Notes: generated from the sequence alone by a model not told the origin. Counted from the first letter of the stretch, positions 36,395 through 45,383 are shown. The stretch: 64,000 nucleotides of DNA from Mesoflavibacter sp037029465 (GCF_037029465.1 NZ_JAYMEM010000026.1:124001-188000); one strand, 5' to 3'. Program-made: numbers and translations.

Positions 36395-38062
36395 TTAAAA
36401 CAACCCAACAATCTCTCCATCATCATTAATATCAATATTTTCTGATGCTGGATGCGCAGGTAATCCTGGCATACGCATAATGTCGCCCGTTATAGGGATT
36501 AAAAATCCTGCGCCAGCAGCAATTTCAATTTCTCTTATTGTGATGATAAAATCTTTTGGTCGTCCTAATAATTTAGGGTTATCGGATAACGATTTCTGAG
36601 TTTTGGCAATACAGATTGGCAAGTTTTCAAGTCCTAAATTAGTTATGGTTTTTAAATTAGCTTTGGCTTTAGAACTGTAATCTACGTGTTCAGCACCGTA
36701 AATTTCGGTTGCAATAGTTTCAATTTTATCTTTTACATTAGATTGCCAATTGTACAATGGTTTAAAATTAGCAGAGCCTTTTTCAACTTCATCTATAACA
36801 GCTTGCGCTAATTCTAAAGTACCTATTCCGCCTTGCCCCCAAACATCTGCAACTGCTACTTTGATGTTTTTAGATTTAGCAAATTTGGTAATGACTTCTA
36901 TTTCTTCATTACTATCACTAGTAAATTTATTAATGGCAATTATAGCTGGTACATTAAACTTACCGATGTTTTCTAAGTGCTTTTCTAAATTAGGTAAACC
37001 ATTTTTTAAAGCATTTACATCTGGAGTTGTAAGTGATTTTAAATCTGCGCCACCATGATATTTTAATGCTCTAATAGTTGTGGTTAACACGACCGCTTTA
37101 GGTTTTAGATTGGCGCTTTGACATTTGATATCGAAGAATTTTTCTGCACCCAAATCAAAGCCAAAACCAGCTTCGGTAACCGTATATTCTGAGTGTGACA
37201 TACCCATTAACGTAGCGATAACACTATTGGTACCTTGAGCAATATTTGCAAATGGTCCACCGTGGATAATGGCTGGATTACCTTCCAAGGTCTGTACTAA
37301 ATTAGGTTTTATAGCATCTTTTAGTAAAGCCGCCATAGCACCTTCAGCTTTTAAATCTTTGGCGTAAATAGGTTGTTTATCAAAAGTATAACCCACAAAA
37401 ATATTACCTAGTCTGGTTTTTAAATCGGTTAGGTTTTCTGCTAAACATAAAATTGCCATAATCTCAGAAGCTGCAGTAATATCAAAACCAGTTTCTCTTG
37501 GTACGCCAGACGTTGTACCGCCTAAACCAATGACAACACGTCTTAATGCACGATCGTTAAGATCTACAACGCGTTTCCAACCAATGGTTCTTGGGTCTAT
37601 GTGTAACGATGTGGTTTTACTTTGGATGTTATTATCAATAATTGCTGCTAATAAATTGTGTGCTTTTTCAATTGCAGAAAAATCGCCAGTAAAGTGTAAA
37701 TTAATATCTTCCATTGGCAATACTTGCGAGTATCCGCCACCAGTTGCGCCACCTTTTATACCAAAAACAGGACCCAAAGATGGTTCTCTAAGCACAACGG
37801 TTGTTTTTTTGTTAAGCTGGTTTAAGCCTTCTGATAAACCAATAGAAACGGTTGTTTTACCTTCTCCAGCTGGTGTTGGCGATATGGCAGACACCAAAAT
37901 AAGATTGCTTTTTTGGGCTTTGTCTTTATCTATAAATTTTAAAGGCAGTTTGGCTTTGTATTTACCATACATTTCAATTTCGTTTGGATCTATACCAAAG
38001 GATTTTGAAACGTCTGAAATATGTTTTAAGGTTACGGTTTTTGATATTTGTAAATCGGTCAT
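36395..38062 (-). CDS. fhs: Formate-tetrahydrofolate ligase
   Basis: ATP-dependent formation of 10-formyl-THF from formate and THF. 555 residues, as in other members. P-loop ISPTPAGEGKTTVSIGL (about residues 60-76), then REPSLGPVFGIKGGATGGGYSQVLPMEDINLHFTGDF, and VIGLGGTTSGVPRETGFDITAASEIMAI; the C-terminus ends DIMRMPGLPAHPASENIDI. The ATG at 38062 (MTDLQIS) is chosen over an in-frame GTG six codons upstream. It supplies C1 units for fmt and purine synthesis. Confidence 0.95.
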   Translation of the reverse strand: MTDLQISKTVTLKHISDVSKSFGIDPNEIEMYGKYKAKLPLKFIDKDKAQKSNLILVSAISPTPAGEGKTTVSIGLSEGLNQLNKKTTVVLREPSLGPVFGIKGGATGGGYSQVLPMEDINLHFTGDFSAIEKAHNLLAAIIDNNIQSKTTSLHIDPRTIGWKRVVDLNDRALRRVVIGLGGTTSGVPRETGFDITAASEIMAILCLAENLTDLKTRLGNIFVGYTFDKQPIYAKDLKAEGAMAALLKDAIKPNLVQTLEGNPAIIHGGPFANIAQGTNSVIATLMGMSHSEYTVTEAGFGFDLGAEKFFDIKCQSANLKPKAVVLTTTIRALKYHGGADLKSLTTPDVNALKNGLPNLEKHLENIGKFNVPAIIAINKFTSDSNEEIEVITKFAKSKNIKVAVADVWGQGGIGTLELAQAVIDEVEKGSANFKPLYNWQSNVKDKIETIATEIYGAEHVDYSSKAKANLKTITNLGLENLPICIAKTQKSLSDNPKLLGRPKDFIITIREIEIAAGAGFLIPITGDIMRMPGLPAHPASENIDINDDGEIVGLF

Positions 38063-38178
38063 AAGTCTTTGTTTTAACACTATAAAAATATTAAAACTTA
38101 TGGAGGCGATTTATGATATTTGTTAGGAGTTTGGGAGAAGGTTTATTTATAATAATTATATGTGATTTTTTTTGCTGG

Positions 38179-39258
38179 CTATTTTATAAATCTAATTTGT
38201 AAATTCATTTTAAAAAATAACTCACCATTTTCTTCGTAAATTTCTCCAAATTCGTGTCGTGACGAACTTGCAGTTTCGAGCTTTGTATTATTTAGTAAAT
38301 AGTCCTCAAATTCATTTTTGTTGTAGATGTGATAACATAAAACATCTCCATTATCTTTTATAATTAAATAACCACCTGTAGCATCATATTGTCCTGTCCA
38401 AACTTGTGAAGGCATCATTCCAAGTGCTACATCAGTCAAGAAACGTTTTATTTTATATTCATAAAACTTATGTTCGTTTTCAATATCAAAATTCAAAGGA
38501 TTTTTTTTAGCTGTTTCTTTTACCAAATCGGTCAAATGTGAGAACTCACTCGAATAAAAATCTAAAACTATTTGCGATAAAATTTCTGGAAGCAAACTGT
38601 CTATTAAAACTAGGTTGTTTGAAAATATTTTTCGTTCTGTTTTTACGAATTCAAATTTTCCTCCTTTATTTTGAATTTGAACAATCCTATCCATTATTTT
38701 GCTTCTCGAAGAAATTGAATTGATACCCTTAATTTCATTTTTAGTTAAGTTAATCCCAACAATATTAAAGATGAAATTTGTCGTTTTACCAGCGTTTAGT
38801 AAAGTAGAAGGACTACCAAGTTGAGATTTTATGCTAAACCCTAATGTTGGTTGTTGATTGGTTCTTTGGTCGTGAACAACAATTGTAATATCAGTTTTTG
38901 CAGAAGAACTAGCTTTTAATGAAATACAGTTTATTGATTGCATAAACTCCTCAATTTCTGGAACAGAAAAAGTCCTTTCATTATTTTTCTTGATTGTATT
39001 TAAGAGAAAAAGTGCTTTGTCTTTAAATTCTGAAATTGGGATTTTTAAAACTTCTTCATTACCAGAAATTAAAATAATTTCATCTTGTATTGAATACTCA
39101 AAATTACCGTTGTTTTCTGTACGAAGTATTTTGATTATTGGATAAACTAAACCTTCTAATTTTTCTATGTCTTTGTTTCCAAGAAATAATTGTTTGTCAC
39201 CTAATAACTTAAAAAGAGCATAAATTTCGCTCCATTCTCCTTTATTTCCTGTTATCAT
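38179..39258 (-). CDS. HpaII-family type II restriction endonuclease
   Basis: 359 residues, close to the length of R.HpaII. The family N-terminus GNKGEWSEIYALFKLLGDKQLF and the central block TLGFSIKSQLGSPSTLLNAGKTTNF, containing a K-rich catalytic-looking patch after SAKTDITIVVHDQ, match this family; members cut C^CGG. The ATG overlaps the methylase stop (ATGA, 4 bp), so expression is coupled, with methylase first. The specificity CCGG is inferred from the family and must match the partner methylase. Confidence 0.85.
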   Translation of the reverse strand: MITGNKGEWSEIYALFKLLGDKQLFLGNKDIEKLEGLVYPIIKILRTENNGNFEYSIQDEIILISGNEEVLKIPISEFKDKALFLLNTIKKNNERTFSVPEIEEFMQSINCISLKASSSAKTDITIVVHDQRTNQQPTLGFSIKSQLGSPSTLLNAGKTTNFIFNIVGINLTKNEIKGINSISSRSKIMDRIVQIQNKGGKFEFVKTERKIFSNNLVLIDSLLPEILSQIVLDFYSSEFSHLTDLVKETAKKNPLNFDIENEHKFYEYKIKRFLTDVALGMMPSQVWTGQYDATGGYLIIKDNGDVLCYHIYNKNEFEDYLLNNTKLETASSSRHEFGEIYEENGELFFKMNLQIRFIK

Positions 39259-40517
39259 TTGTATTTAAGTTTTTCTATTATTTTTTTGGCAGTTGCTTGA
39301 ATTGCAGGAACTGCTACCGAATTTCCGAATTGTTTGTATGCTTGAGCATCTGAAACAACTATTTTAAAATTGTCTGGAAAGCCTTGTAATCTTGCCCATT
39401 CTCGAGGCGTCATTTTTCTAATTCCTTCTCGGTTTACTTCTCCAGAAATATTAGTAACAGGTTTGAAATTTGTTAACCTATCATCTAAAACTAAGTTTCT
39501 TTCTCTTCCCATTCCACCACAAACAACAGCATTTGCAGTTCCATTATTTGGTATTATTTCATAGCCAAATCCGTTTCCTTTACTTTCATGTCTTGCTTTG
39601 TGTTTTCTTAATGTATCTACATAAGTTGTTGAAAGATAATATTTAACTGAAACTTCGTTTTGTTCTAAAACATCTTGCAAAACTGTTTCTTTATTTGTTG
39701 GTTTTGGATATTCAAAATCGTTAATACCAGTATCTTTGTGGAATCCAACTATAAAAATTCGCTCTCGATTTTGAGGAACACCAAATTCTTTTGCGTTAAT
39801 AATTTGAGGTTCTGGAACATAATACCCTAAATCATCTCGAAGTACATTTAAAATTGTTGATAACGTTTTTCCTTTATCATGATTTCTTAATCCTTTTACA
39901 TTTTCAAGAAAAATTGCTTTAGGCTGTTTTTTCTTTATGATTTCTGCTACGTCAAAAAATAGAGTTCCTCTTGTGTCTTCAAATCCACCACGTCTTCCAG
40001 CAATCGAAAATGCTTGACACGGGAAACCTGCGCAAAGTACATCAAAATTATTTGGGATATAATTTTTTGTTTCGGGTTTTGTAATATCTCCAAAAGGAAT
40101 TTCTCCAAAATTGGCTCGGTAAGTCTTCTTTGAATATTTATCCCATTCGCTTGTAAAAACACATTTTCCACCTAAATTTTGAAGAGCCAAACGAAATCCA
40201 CCGATTCCTGCGAAAAGGTCTATAAATTTAAAATCTGGATTTTCTTTAGCTGGAAAAGGAATTGAATTTTTGTTGTTAAAAATTAAATACTGTAATGCTT
40301 CTTCAGCTAACTCTGTAGATATTTTTTTCTCTGAATTTTCAGACAAAATATCTTTAACAAAATTTAAAGCATCTTTTTTAAAAAATTGAGAAACGCCATT
40401 TTTATGGTTGTATATGTAGTGAGAATATGAAGCCTGTTTATGATTTTCTGGTTCGATAATATTAATCTCAAACAATTGCCCGTCAATATTTTCTATTAAT
40501 GTTTTCTCGTCTAACAT
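39255..40517 (-). CDS. C5-cytosine DNA methyltransferase of the HpaII-like system
   Basis: 420 residues. Motif I FIDLFAGIGG (98-107), motif IV with catalytic Cys167 in AGFPCQAFSIAGRRGGF, motif VI FLENVKGL, motif VIII QNRERIFIVGF, then the target-recognition region around NGTANAVVCGGMGRERNLVLDD, and motif X QFGNSVAVPAI. It methylates cytosine C5 to protect host DNA. An N-terminal extension of about 90 residues precedes motif I; such extensions occur in type II methylases and may autoregulate. It lies upstream of the endonuclease and overlaps it by 4 bp. There is no integrase or tRNA at the borders, so the transfer route is unclear. Confidence 0.93.
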   Translation of the reverse strand: MLDEKTLIENIDGQLFEINIIEPENHKQASYSHYIYNHKNGVSQFFKKDALNFVKDILSENSEKKISTELAEEALQYLIFNNKNSIPFPAKENPDFKFIDLFAGIGGFRLALQNLGGKCVFTSEWDKYSKKTYRANFGEIPFGDITKPETKNYIPNNFDVLCAGFPCQAFSIAGRRGGFEDTRGTLFFDVAEIIKKKQPKAIFLENVKGLRNHDKGKTLSTILNVLRDDLGYYVPEPQIINAKEFGVPQNRERIFIVGFHKDTGINDFEYPKPTNKETVLQDVLEQNEVSVKYYLSTTYVDTLRKHKARHESKGNGFGYEIIPNNGTANAVVCGGMGRERNLVLDDRLTNFKPVTNISGEVNREGIRKMTPREWARLQGFPDNFKIVVSDAQAYKQFGNSVAVPAIQATAKKIIEKLKYK

Positions 40518-40665
40518 TTATTTTCAATTCAAAATTTGCTCCTTGCAAGATAAGAAGTCTTTTGCAAATTTTTTAATTGATTTTAAAGTGTTTTTTCAAT
40601 TCTTCTTAACAATTATCTGACTGAAATTTTAAGTTTTTTAGAAGATTTTTGATAAATTCAAAACT

Positions 40666-41970
40666 CTAACTAACCGCTTCCTTATAAACCTTCAAACAAC
40701 GTTCTCTAGCAGCTTTGTGGTCTACAATAGGTTGCGCGTAGGTTAATTCTTGATACTCTGGCACCCATTTTTTAATGTATTTGTGGTCTTTGTCAAACTT
40801 ATCAATTTGAGTTGTTGGATTAAAGATTCTAAAGTATGGCGCAGCATCTACACCAGATCCAGCAACCCATTGCCAGTTACCAACGTTGCTTGCCATTTCG
40901 TAATCGTGTAATTTTTCGGCAAAATAGGCTTCGCCCCAACGCCAATCTATCAATAAATGTTTGCATAAAAAACTACCAACTAGCATACGTACGCGGTTGT
41001 GCATAAAACCAGTTTCGTTTAGCTCGCGCATACCAGCATCTACTAAAGGATAACCTGTGTTTCCTGTTTTCCAAGCTTCAAATTCTTCTTTGTTATTTCG
41101 CCATTTAATATTGTCGTATTTAGACTTAAATGCTTTTGTTTGTGTTTTAGGATAATGCCATAAAATTTGCATGAAAAACTCGCGCCAAATTAACTCTTGC
41201 CAAAAGATTTCGTTTTTTTCTGCAATTGCTTTTTTTACCATTTTACGCACGCTAACGGTACCAAATCGTAAATGAGGACCAAGTTTTGAAGTTGCGTCTT
41301 TGGCAGGGAAATTTCGTTTGTCTTCGTATTCTTGGATTAACGTTGGCGTTACTGTATAATCTGCAATTTTTTGTGACGAGGTTTTAAAACCCATATCGGA
41401 TAAGGATACGTTTGGTAATCGGGTATTTTTTACCAAATTATCTAAATACTCGTTAGTGTAATAGATGTTGAGGTTGTAGTTTTTAAAGTTTTCTTTCCAA
41501 GTACGCATGTATGGTGTGTAAACTACGTACGGATCGCCGTCTTGCTTGACAATTTCGTCTTTTTCAAAGATAACTTGGTCTTTAAAAGTTTTAAAATTGA
41601 TGTTGTTTTTTGCTAATAATTCTTCAATTTCGGTATCACGTGTTTTTGCGTATGGCTCATAATCGTGATTGGTAAAAACTGTGTCTATTTCGTAATCTTC
41701 AACTAGTTGTTTAAAAACTTTTTTTGGCGTACAATAAAACATAGCAATGCTGCTGTCACGTTCGTCTTGAAGCGTGTTTCGCATGCTTTGCAATGTATCA
41801 AAAATGAAAGTTACTCTTGCGTCATCTTCTGGTAATTCGTTTAAAATTTCTTTATCAAAAATAAAGATAGGTAACACAGGTTTGTCTGCTTTTAAAGCAT
41901 TGTAAAAGCCTACGTTATCGTCTAATCTTAGGTCGCGTCTAAACCAGAATATGTTTAAAGGTTGTTTCAT
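40666..41970 (-). CDS. phrB: CPD-type deoxyribodipyrimidine photolyase (class I)
   Basis: Light-driven repair of cyclobutane pyrimidine dimers. 434 residues. N-terminal antenna domain (NIFWFRRDLRLDDNVGFYNAL), then the FAD-binding helical domain: TSKLGPHLRFGTVSVRKM, the block FWQELIWREFFMQILWHYP, TGYPLVDAGMRELNETGFMHNRVRMLVGSFLCKHLLIDWRWGEAYF, and ASNVGNWQWVAGSGVDAAPYFRIFNP with the FAD-facing Asn. Last gene at the low-coordinate end of the photoprotection cluster, beside the restriction-modification pair. Confidence 0.94.
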   Translation of the reverse strand: MKQPLNIFWFRRDLRLDDNVGFYNALKADKPVLPIFIFDKEILNELPEDDARVTFIFDTLQSMRNTLQDERDSSIAMFYCTPKKVFKQLVEDYEIDTVFTNHDYEPYAKTRDTEIEELLAKNNINFKTFKDQVIFEKDEIVKQDGDPYVVYTPYMRTWKENFKNYNLNIYYTNEYLDNLVKNTRLPNVSLSDMGFKTSSQKIADYTVTPTLIQEYEDKRNFPAKDATSKLGPHLRFGTVSVRKMVKKAIAEKNEIFWQELIWREFFMQILWHYPKTQTKAFKSKYDNIKWRNNKEEFEAWKTGNTGYPLVDAGMRELNETGFMHNRVRMLVGSFLCKHLLIDWRWGEAYFAEKLHDYEMASNVGNWQWVAGSGVDAAPYFRIFNPTTQIDKFDKDHKYIKKWVPEYQELTYAQPIVDHKAARERCLKVYKEAVS

Positions 41971-42032
41971 TTGTGATTACTTAAAGTGTCTAGAGTTGTA
42001 AGTATTTAAAGTTAGTGTTTTTGTCTGTCTGA

Positions 42033-42494
42033 TTAAAATTTACCAAATAGTTCTTCCAGTTTTTTGGTGCGATAATCAAAGATTTCTTTCAGTTTTGGTT
42101 TGACTAAAATAGGATGTACTAGTTGTCCTAAAATACCCATTGGGACTTTGTAATCGATGATGTCTTCCATTTCTACACCGCCATTAATTTCTTTAATAAA
42201 ATGCTTATGATGCCAAAGTGAATATGGACCAAAACGTTGTTCGTCTACAAAATATTCGCCATCAATAACATGAGTGATTTCCGTTACCCATTTTGTTTTG
42301 ATCCCTAAAACTGGCGTGACAATATATTGAATAATTTGACCAGCAAACATTGGTCTATCTGCTCCCGAAAGTATATGAAATCCCATATAATCTGGCGTGA
42401 TGACTTTTAAGTTTTTTGGGTCTGACAAAAAATCCCAAGCTTCTTGTTTGGTAATTGGTAAATTTTGCTTTTGATGTAATCTGTAAATTTTCAT
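42033..42494 (-). CDS. SRPBCC superfamily (cyclase/dehydrase-like) protein
   Basis: 153 residues. MKIYRLHQKQNLPITKQEAWDFLSDPKNLKVITPDYMGFHIL is the SRPBCC start, followed by beta strands (IIQYIVTPVLGIKTKWVTEITHV, then YFVDEQRFGPYSLWHHKHFIKE) and a C-terminal helix. Homologues accompany photolyase clusters in other bacteria. The ligand is unknown. A TTYCGCGAAAGCG word sits just upstream of its start. Confidence 0.85.
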   Translation of the reverse strand: MKIYRLHQKQNLPITKQEAWDFLSDPKNLKVITPDYMGFHILSGADRPMFAGQIIQYIVTPVLGIKTKWVTEITHVIDGEYFVDEQRFGPYSLWHHKHFIKEINGGVEMEDIIDYKVPMGILGQLVHPILVKPKLKEIFDYRTKKLEELFGKF

Positions 42495-42504
42495 GGTTAG
42501 CTTT

Positions 42505-42517
42505 TTCCGCGAAAGCG
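42505..42517 (+). repeat. TTYCGCGAAAGCG dispersed palindromic word, copy 3
   Basis: TTCCGCGAAAGCG in the 30-bp gap between the tspO-like and SRPBCC genes. Confidence 0.7.
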
Positions 42518-42524
42518 AAAACTT

Positions 42525-42986
42525 TTAATTATTAAAGAGAATGTAAGCGTTTAATGACGTAGCAATTAATAGCCAAATTATGTATGGAAGTAATAAAAGA
42601 CTCCAACTTTTCATTGTTTTTTTTAAACTGAAAAAGATATAAAATACGACTACAGTTAATAAAATAATGGTGATTAAACCTAACAGAATTAAATGTTGGT
42701 TGAAGAAAATGAAATTCCAAATAATGTTTAAAAACACTTGAATGCTAAAGGCAATTTTGGCTTTTTCTGATGTTATTTTAATAAATAAAAACATCAAATA
42801 CACCGAAAAACACAGCATGATTAATGACCAAGCCACACCAAAAACCCAACCTGGTGGCGTCCAAGGTGCTTGATTTAAATTAATATACCAGTCTGATCGT
42901 GGTCCATTATCCATTAACCAACTGCCAAGACCTAAGCTTCCAAAATTGATAAACAGGAAAAAGATGAAGTATTTTAGCTTTTTCAC
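42525..42986 (-). CDS. TspO/MBR family membrane protein
   Basis: 153 residues with about five membrane helices. Signature WYINLNQAPWTPPGWVFGVAWSLIML and FLNIIWNFIFF identify the TspO/peripheral benzodiazepine receptor family, which binds porphyrins and is linked to light and oxidative stress. Its place in a photolyase cluster agrees with that role. The start lies 4 bp after the stop of the SDR gene, so the two are probably cotranscribed. Confidence 0.92.
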   Translation of the reverse strand: MKKLKYFIFFLFINFGSLGLGSWLMDNGPRSDWYINLNQAPWTPPGWVFGVAWSLIMLCFSVYLMFLFIKITSEKAKIAFSIQVFLNIIWNFIFFNQHLILLGLITIILLTVVVFYIFFSLKKTMKSWSLLLLPYIIWLLIATSLNAYILFNN

Positions 42987-42990
42987 ACGT

Positions 42991-43674
42991 TTAAATTTTA
43001 AAGCTTACAATACCGCAGTCTAAATCAAAAACTTGTCCCGAAATTGAAGAAGCTTTATCCGAACATAAAAAGCTTGCCATATTGGCAACTTCTTCTGGTT
43101 GTAAGTATTTTTTTAACGGATGACGCTCGCGCATGTTTTCTTCTTGCTTTTCGTTACGCAATAGTTTTGATGCTAAATCTGTATTGGTCACAGTTGGCGC
43201 AACAGCGTTTATTCTAACGGTTGGCGCTAATTCGGCACCAACAGATTTTACTAAACCTTCAACAGCGCTTTTTGATGCTGCAACGCTGGCGTGAAAAGGC
43301 ATTCCTAATTTTGTAGCTACGGTACTAAATAATACAATTGATGGATTATTACCTTTTTTTAAAGGCTCAACATATTTTTGTAATGCTTTTACAGCACCAA
43401 TAACGTTAATTTCAAAATCGGCTCTAAAATCGTCTAATTTTAATCGTCCGATAGGTTTTAAATTAATACTTCCCGGACAATAAATTAAATGATCTAAATA
43501 GTCTATTTCTGGTAAATCGTCAGTTAAAATATCGCAAGAATGATGGGTTAGATTCTCGTGAGAAAAATCAGGTTCATTTCTACTAATATTTGTGACTTTA
43601 TGTGTTTCTAAAAAGCTTTTAGTAATGGCTTTTCCGATGCCTTTACTTCCGCCAATAATAACTAAATGACTCAT
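42991..43674 (-). CDS. SDR family oxidoreductase
   Basis: 227 residues, short-chain dehydrogenase fold. HLVIIGGSKGIGKAITKSFLE is the NAD(P)-binding glycine-rich motif; the usual catalytic Tyr-x-x-x-Lys appears altered: the stretch reads GMPFHASVAASKSAVEGLVKS, with Ala-Ser-Val-Ala-Ala-Ser-Lys, so Lys is present but Tyr is replaced by Val or Ala. This may be a non-catalytic or altered SDR. The second SDR gene of the cluster lies at 49912. It is linked closely to the 73-residue gene (2 bp) and to tspO (4 bp). Confidence 0.88.
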   Translation of the reverse strand: MSHLVIIGGSKGIGKAITKSFLETHKVTNISRNEPDFSHENLTHHSCDILTDDLPEIDYLDHLIYCPGSINLKPIGRLKLDDFRADFEINVIGAVKALQKYVEPLKKGNNPSIVLFSTVATKLGMPFHASVAASKSAVEGLVKSVGAELAPTVRINAVAPTVTNTDLASKLLRNEKQEENMRERHPLKKYLQPEEVANMASFLCSDKASSISGQVFDLDCGIVSFKI

Positions 43675-43676
43675 GA

Positions 43677-43898
43677 TTATATAGTTACAGTTGTTGGTAA
43701 ACGTTTTTCTACTTTACGTTTTATAGCGGTTAAGCGTTTCATTAAATCCATGATTTTTTGGTCTTTCTTTTTCTTATAAATTTGGTTCAATTCTAAGATT
43801 AAAGATTTTGCCTGTCTTGATAACTTTACACGATCACTAGTTGATAAAGATCTTAAACTAGTTTGCTCAAATTCTAGTGCTTTTTCTATTGTACTCAT
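43677..43898 (-). CDS. Small basic helical protein of unknown function
   Basis: 73 residues, rich in Lys/Arg and predicted helical (DRVKLSRQAKSLILELNQIYKKKKDQKIMDLMKRLTAIKRKVEKRL). No family is recognised. It sits tightly between folE (3 bp) and the SDR gene (2 bp), so it is an integral part of the transcript. Confidence 0.6.
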   Translation of the reverse strand: MSTIEKALEFEQTSLRSLSTSDRVKLSRQAKSLILELNQIYKKKKDQKIMDLMKRLTAIKRKVEKRLPTTVTI

Positions 43899-43901
43899 GG
43901 C

Positions 43902-44597
43902 TTATTGTTTTAAGTAGTTTTGTAATTCTGATATTTTTTGCGGGTTTGTAAATAGTCCGCTATAAAAAGTAGTTACAGTAGCAGAAGTATCGTCTTTTAC
44001 GCCTCTTGACGATACACAAAGATGTTTTGCATCTATGATTACTGCTACGTCTTCTGTATTTAAAATTTGTTTTAAATCTTCACCAATTTGGTTGGTTAAA
44101 CGCTCTTGTACTTGTGGTCTTTTAGCATAATACTGTACAATTCTATTTAATTTAGATAGTCCAATGACTTTTCCTGAAGATATGTAAGCCACATGCGCTT
44201 TACCAATAATTGGCACAAAATGATGCTCGCAATTAGAGTAAAATGTAATATCTTTTTCTACCAACATTTGGTTGTATTGATATTTATTATCAAACAATGC
44301 AATTTTTGGTTTGTTAGCTGGATTTAATCCAGAGAAAATTTCTTCAACATACATTTTTGCAACACGTTGTGGTGTGCCTTTTAGCGAGTCGTCGGTTAAA
44401 TCTAAACCAAGTACGTCCATAATTTCTTCAAAAAGAATTGAAATACGTTCCTTTTTTTCTTCATCAGAAATTTTAAACGCATCTTTTTTCATTGGTGTTT
44501 CCAGACTGGTAAATAAATGGTCATCACCAATATCTTCAATCGAAAATCCATTTAATTTGTGTCCGTTGGTTGGAGTTACTAATTTTTCATTTTTCAT
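43902..44597 (-). CDS. folE: GTP cyclohydrolase I
   Basis: 231 residues from the ATG at 44597; an in-frame extension to 44723 would overlap the upstream gene and is not family-like. It converts GTP to dihydroneopterin triphosphate, the first step of folate/pterin synthesis. Seen: ISILFEEIMDVLGLDLTDDSLKGTPQRVAKMYVEEIF, zinc ligand Cys and His in YSNCEHHFVPIIGKAHVAYI, and HLCVSSRGVKDDTSATVT with the second Cys. In this cluster it may boost pterin/folate for the photolyase antenna (methenyl-THF) and thus be a light-inducible paralogue; that is inference. Confidence 0.94.
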   Translation of the reverse strand: MKNEKLVTPTNGHKLNGFSIEDIGDDHLFTSLETPMKKDAFKISDEEKKERISILFEEIMDVLGLDLTDDSLKGTPQRVAKMYVEEIFSGLNPANKPKIALFDNKYQYNQMLVEKDITFYSNCEHHFVPIIGKAHVAYISSGKVIGLSKLNRIVQYYAKRPQVQERLTNQIGEDLKQILNTEDVAVIIDAKHLCVSSRGVKDDTSATVTTFYSGLFTNPQKISELQNYLKQ

Positions 44598-44655
44598 AGC
44601 ATCTTTTTTAATTGCTGTTTTCAATATAAAATCGAAACAAAGCAGGTTGTTATAT

Positions 44656-44934
44656 CTATCGTTTAGATATTTTATTGTGTGTAATTTGTTTTTGTCTACT
44701 GCATTTAAATCTTCCTTTTTCAAAAGATCTTAATTTTTGATGTTTGGTAGCACGACCTTGCACACGTTTTCGCCAAAGTCTAAAGCTACTAGGTTTCATC
44801 TCTCTACGCATAAGATTAATAACCTCTTGTTCTTTTAAACCAAATTGAAAAGCGATAGCATCAAAGGTAGTGCGATCTTCCCAAGCCATTTCTATTATTC
44901 TATCAATTTCCCTTATCGTCAAATTCTTATTCAT
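44656..44934 (-). CDS. TIGR03643-type small protein
   Basis: 92 residues, cytoplasmic, basic. MNKNLTIREIDRIIEMAWEDRTTFDAIAFQFGLKEQEVINLMRREMKPSSFRLWRKRVQGRATKHQKL matches the TIGR03643 family, almost always found beside photolyase genes. The helix-turn-helix-like N-terminus may bind nucleic acid. The start at 44934 overlaps the stop of the upstream gene by 8 bp. Confidence 0.85.
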   Translation of the reverse strand: MNKNLTIREIDRIIEMAWEDRTTFDAIAFQFGLKEQEVINLMRREMKPSSFRLWRKRVQGRATKHQKLRSFEKGRFKCSRQKQITHNKISKR

Positions 44935-45361
44935 TATATGGTATTGTTGAAAATTGTGCGTCAAATTCTATTTTCTGATCCAATAGTTTTTTAAAAAATT
45001 GCTTGTTTTCTTTGAAGGTTTTATTCTCTCTAAAATGAATAAATTTGCCGTCTGCATGTATGCTTGCACCGTTAGTTTTATAAATCACTAATCTGTAATA
45101 TGGTATTGCCCAAGCAAAGCGTTGTAAACCTTTACCTATATGAATTAAAATGCCTTTTGGTCTTAACTCTATGCTTCCATAATTTATATCGTTTACCAAG
45201 TTAATTACGGTATGTAGGTTTGGGCTAACCTCGTCAATAATCATTCGTTTAGAACCAACACCTTTTAATTTTAACGCTTGGAAAAACGAAAAAGGCTTAC
45301 CTAACAAGTTGTTGATTTGTTTAGTGATTTCTTTATCGGTATAAGAAGTATTAAAAAGCAA
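44927..45361 (-). CDS. Uncharacterised photoprotection-cluster protein
   Basis: 144 residues, no signal peptide and no membrane helix. Sequence: ITKQINNLLGKPFSFFQALKLKGVGSKRMIIDEV, then beta-rich RLVIYKTNGASIHADGKFIHFRENKTFKENKQFFKKLLD. I recognise no family; the beta strands and short helix resemble a PH-like fold but this is a guess. It directly follows the composite promoter/operator at 45384-45440, and ATG to -7 box spacing is consistent with it being the first gene of an internal transcript. Confidence 0.6.
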   Translation of the reverse strand: MLFNTSYTDKEITKQINNLLGKPFSFFQALKLKGVGSKRMIIDEVSPNLHTVINLVNDINYGSIELRPKGILIHIGKGLQRFAWAIPYYRLVIYKTNGASIHADGKFIHFRENKTFKENKQFFKKLLDQKIEFDAQFSTIPYNE

Positions 45362-45383
45362 TATTTTGTTATTTGATTCTAAC

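Noticed and set aside
38063..38080. GTG start six codons upstream of fhs
   Set aside because: MTDLQIS from the ATG fits the family start and length.
37530..38126. 198-codon frame antisense to fhs
   Set aside because: It lies wholly opposite a confidently assigned gene and has no family-like sequence.
44598..44723. 42-codon N-terminal extension of folE overlapping TIGR03643
   Set aside because: The ATG at 44597 gives the normal family N-terminus; extension overlaps another gene by 68 bp.
44311..44733. 140-codon frame antisense to folE
   Set aside because: Shadow of folE and TIGR03643; no independent support.
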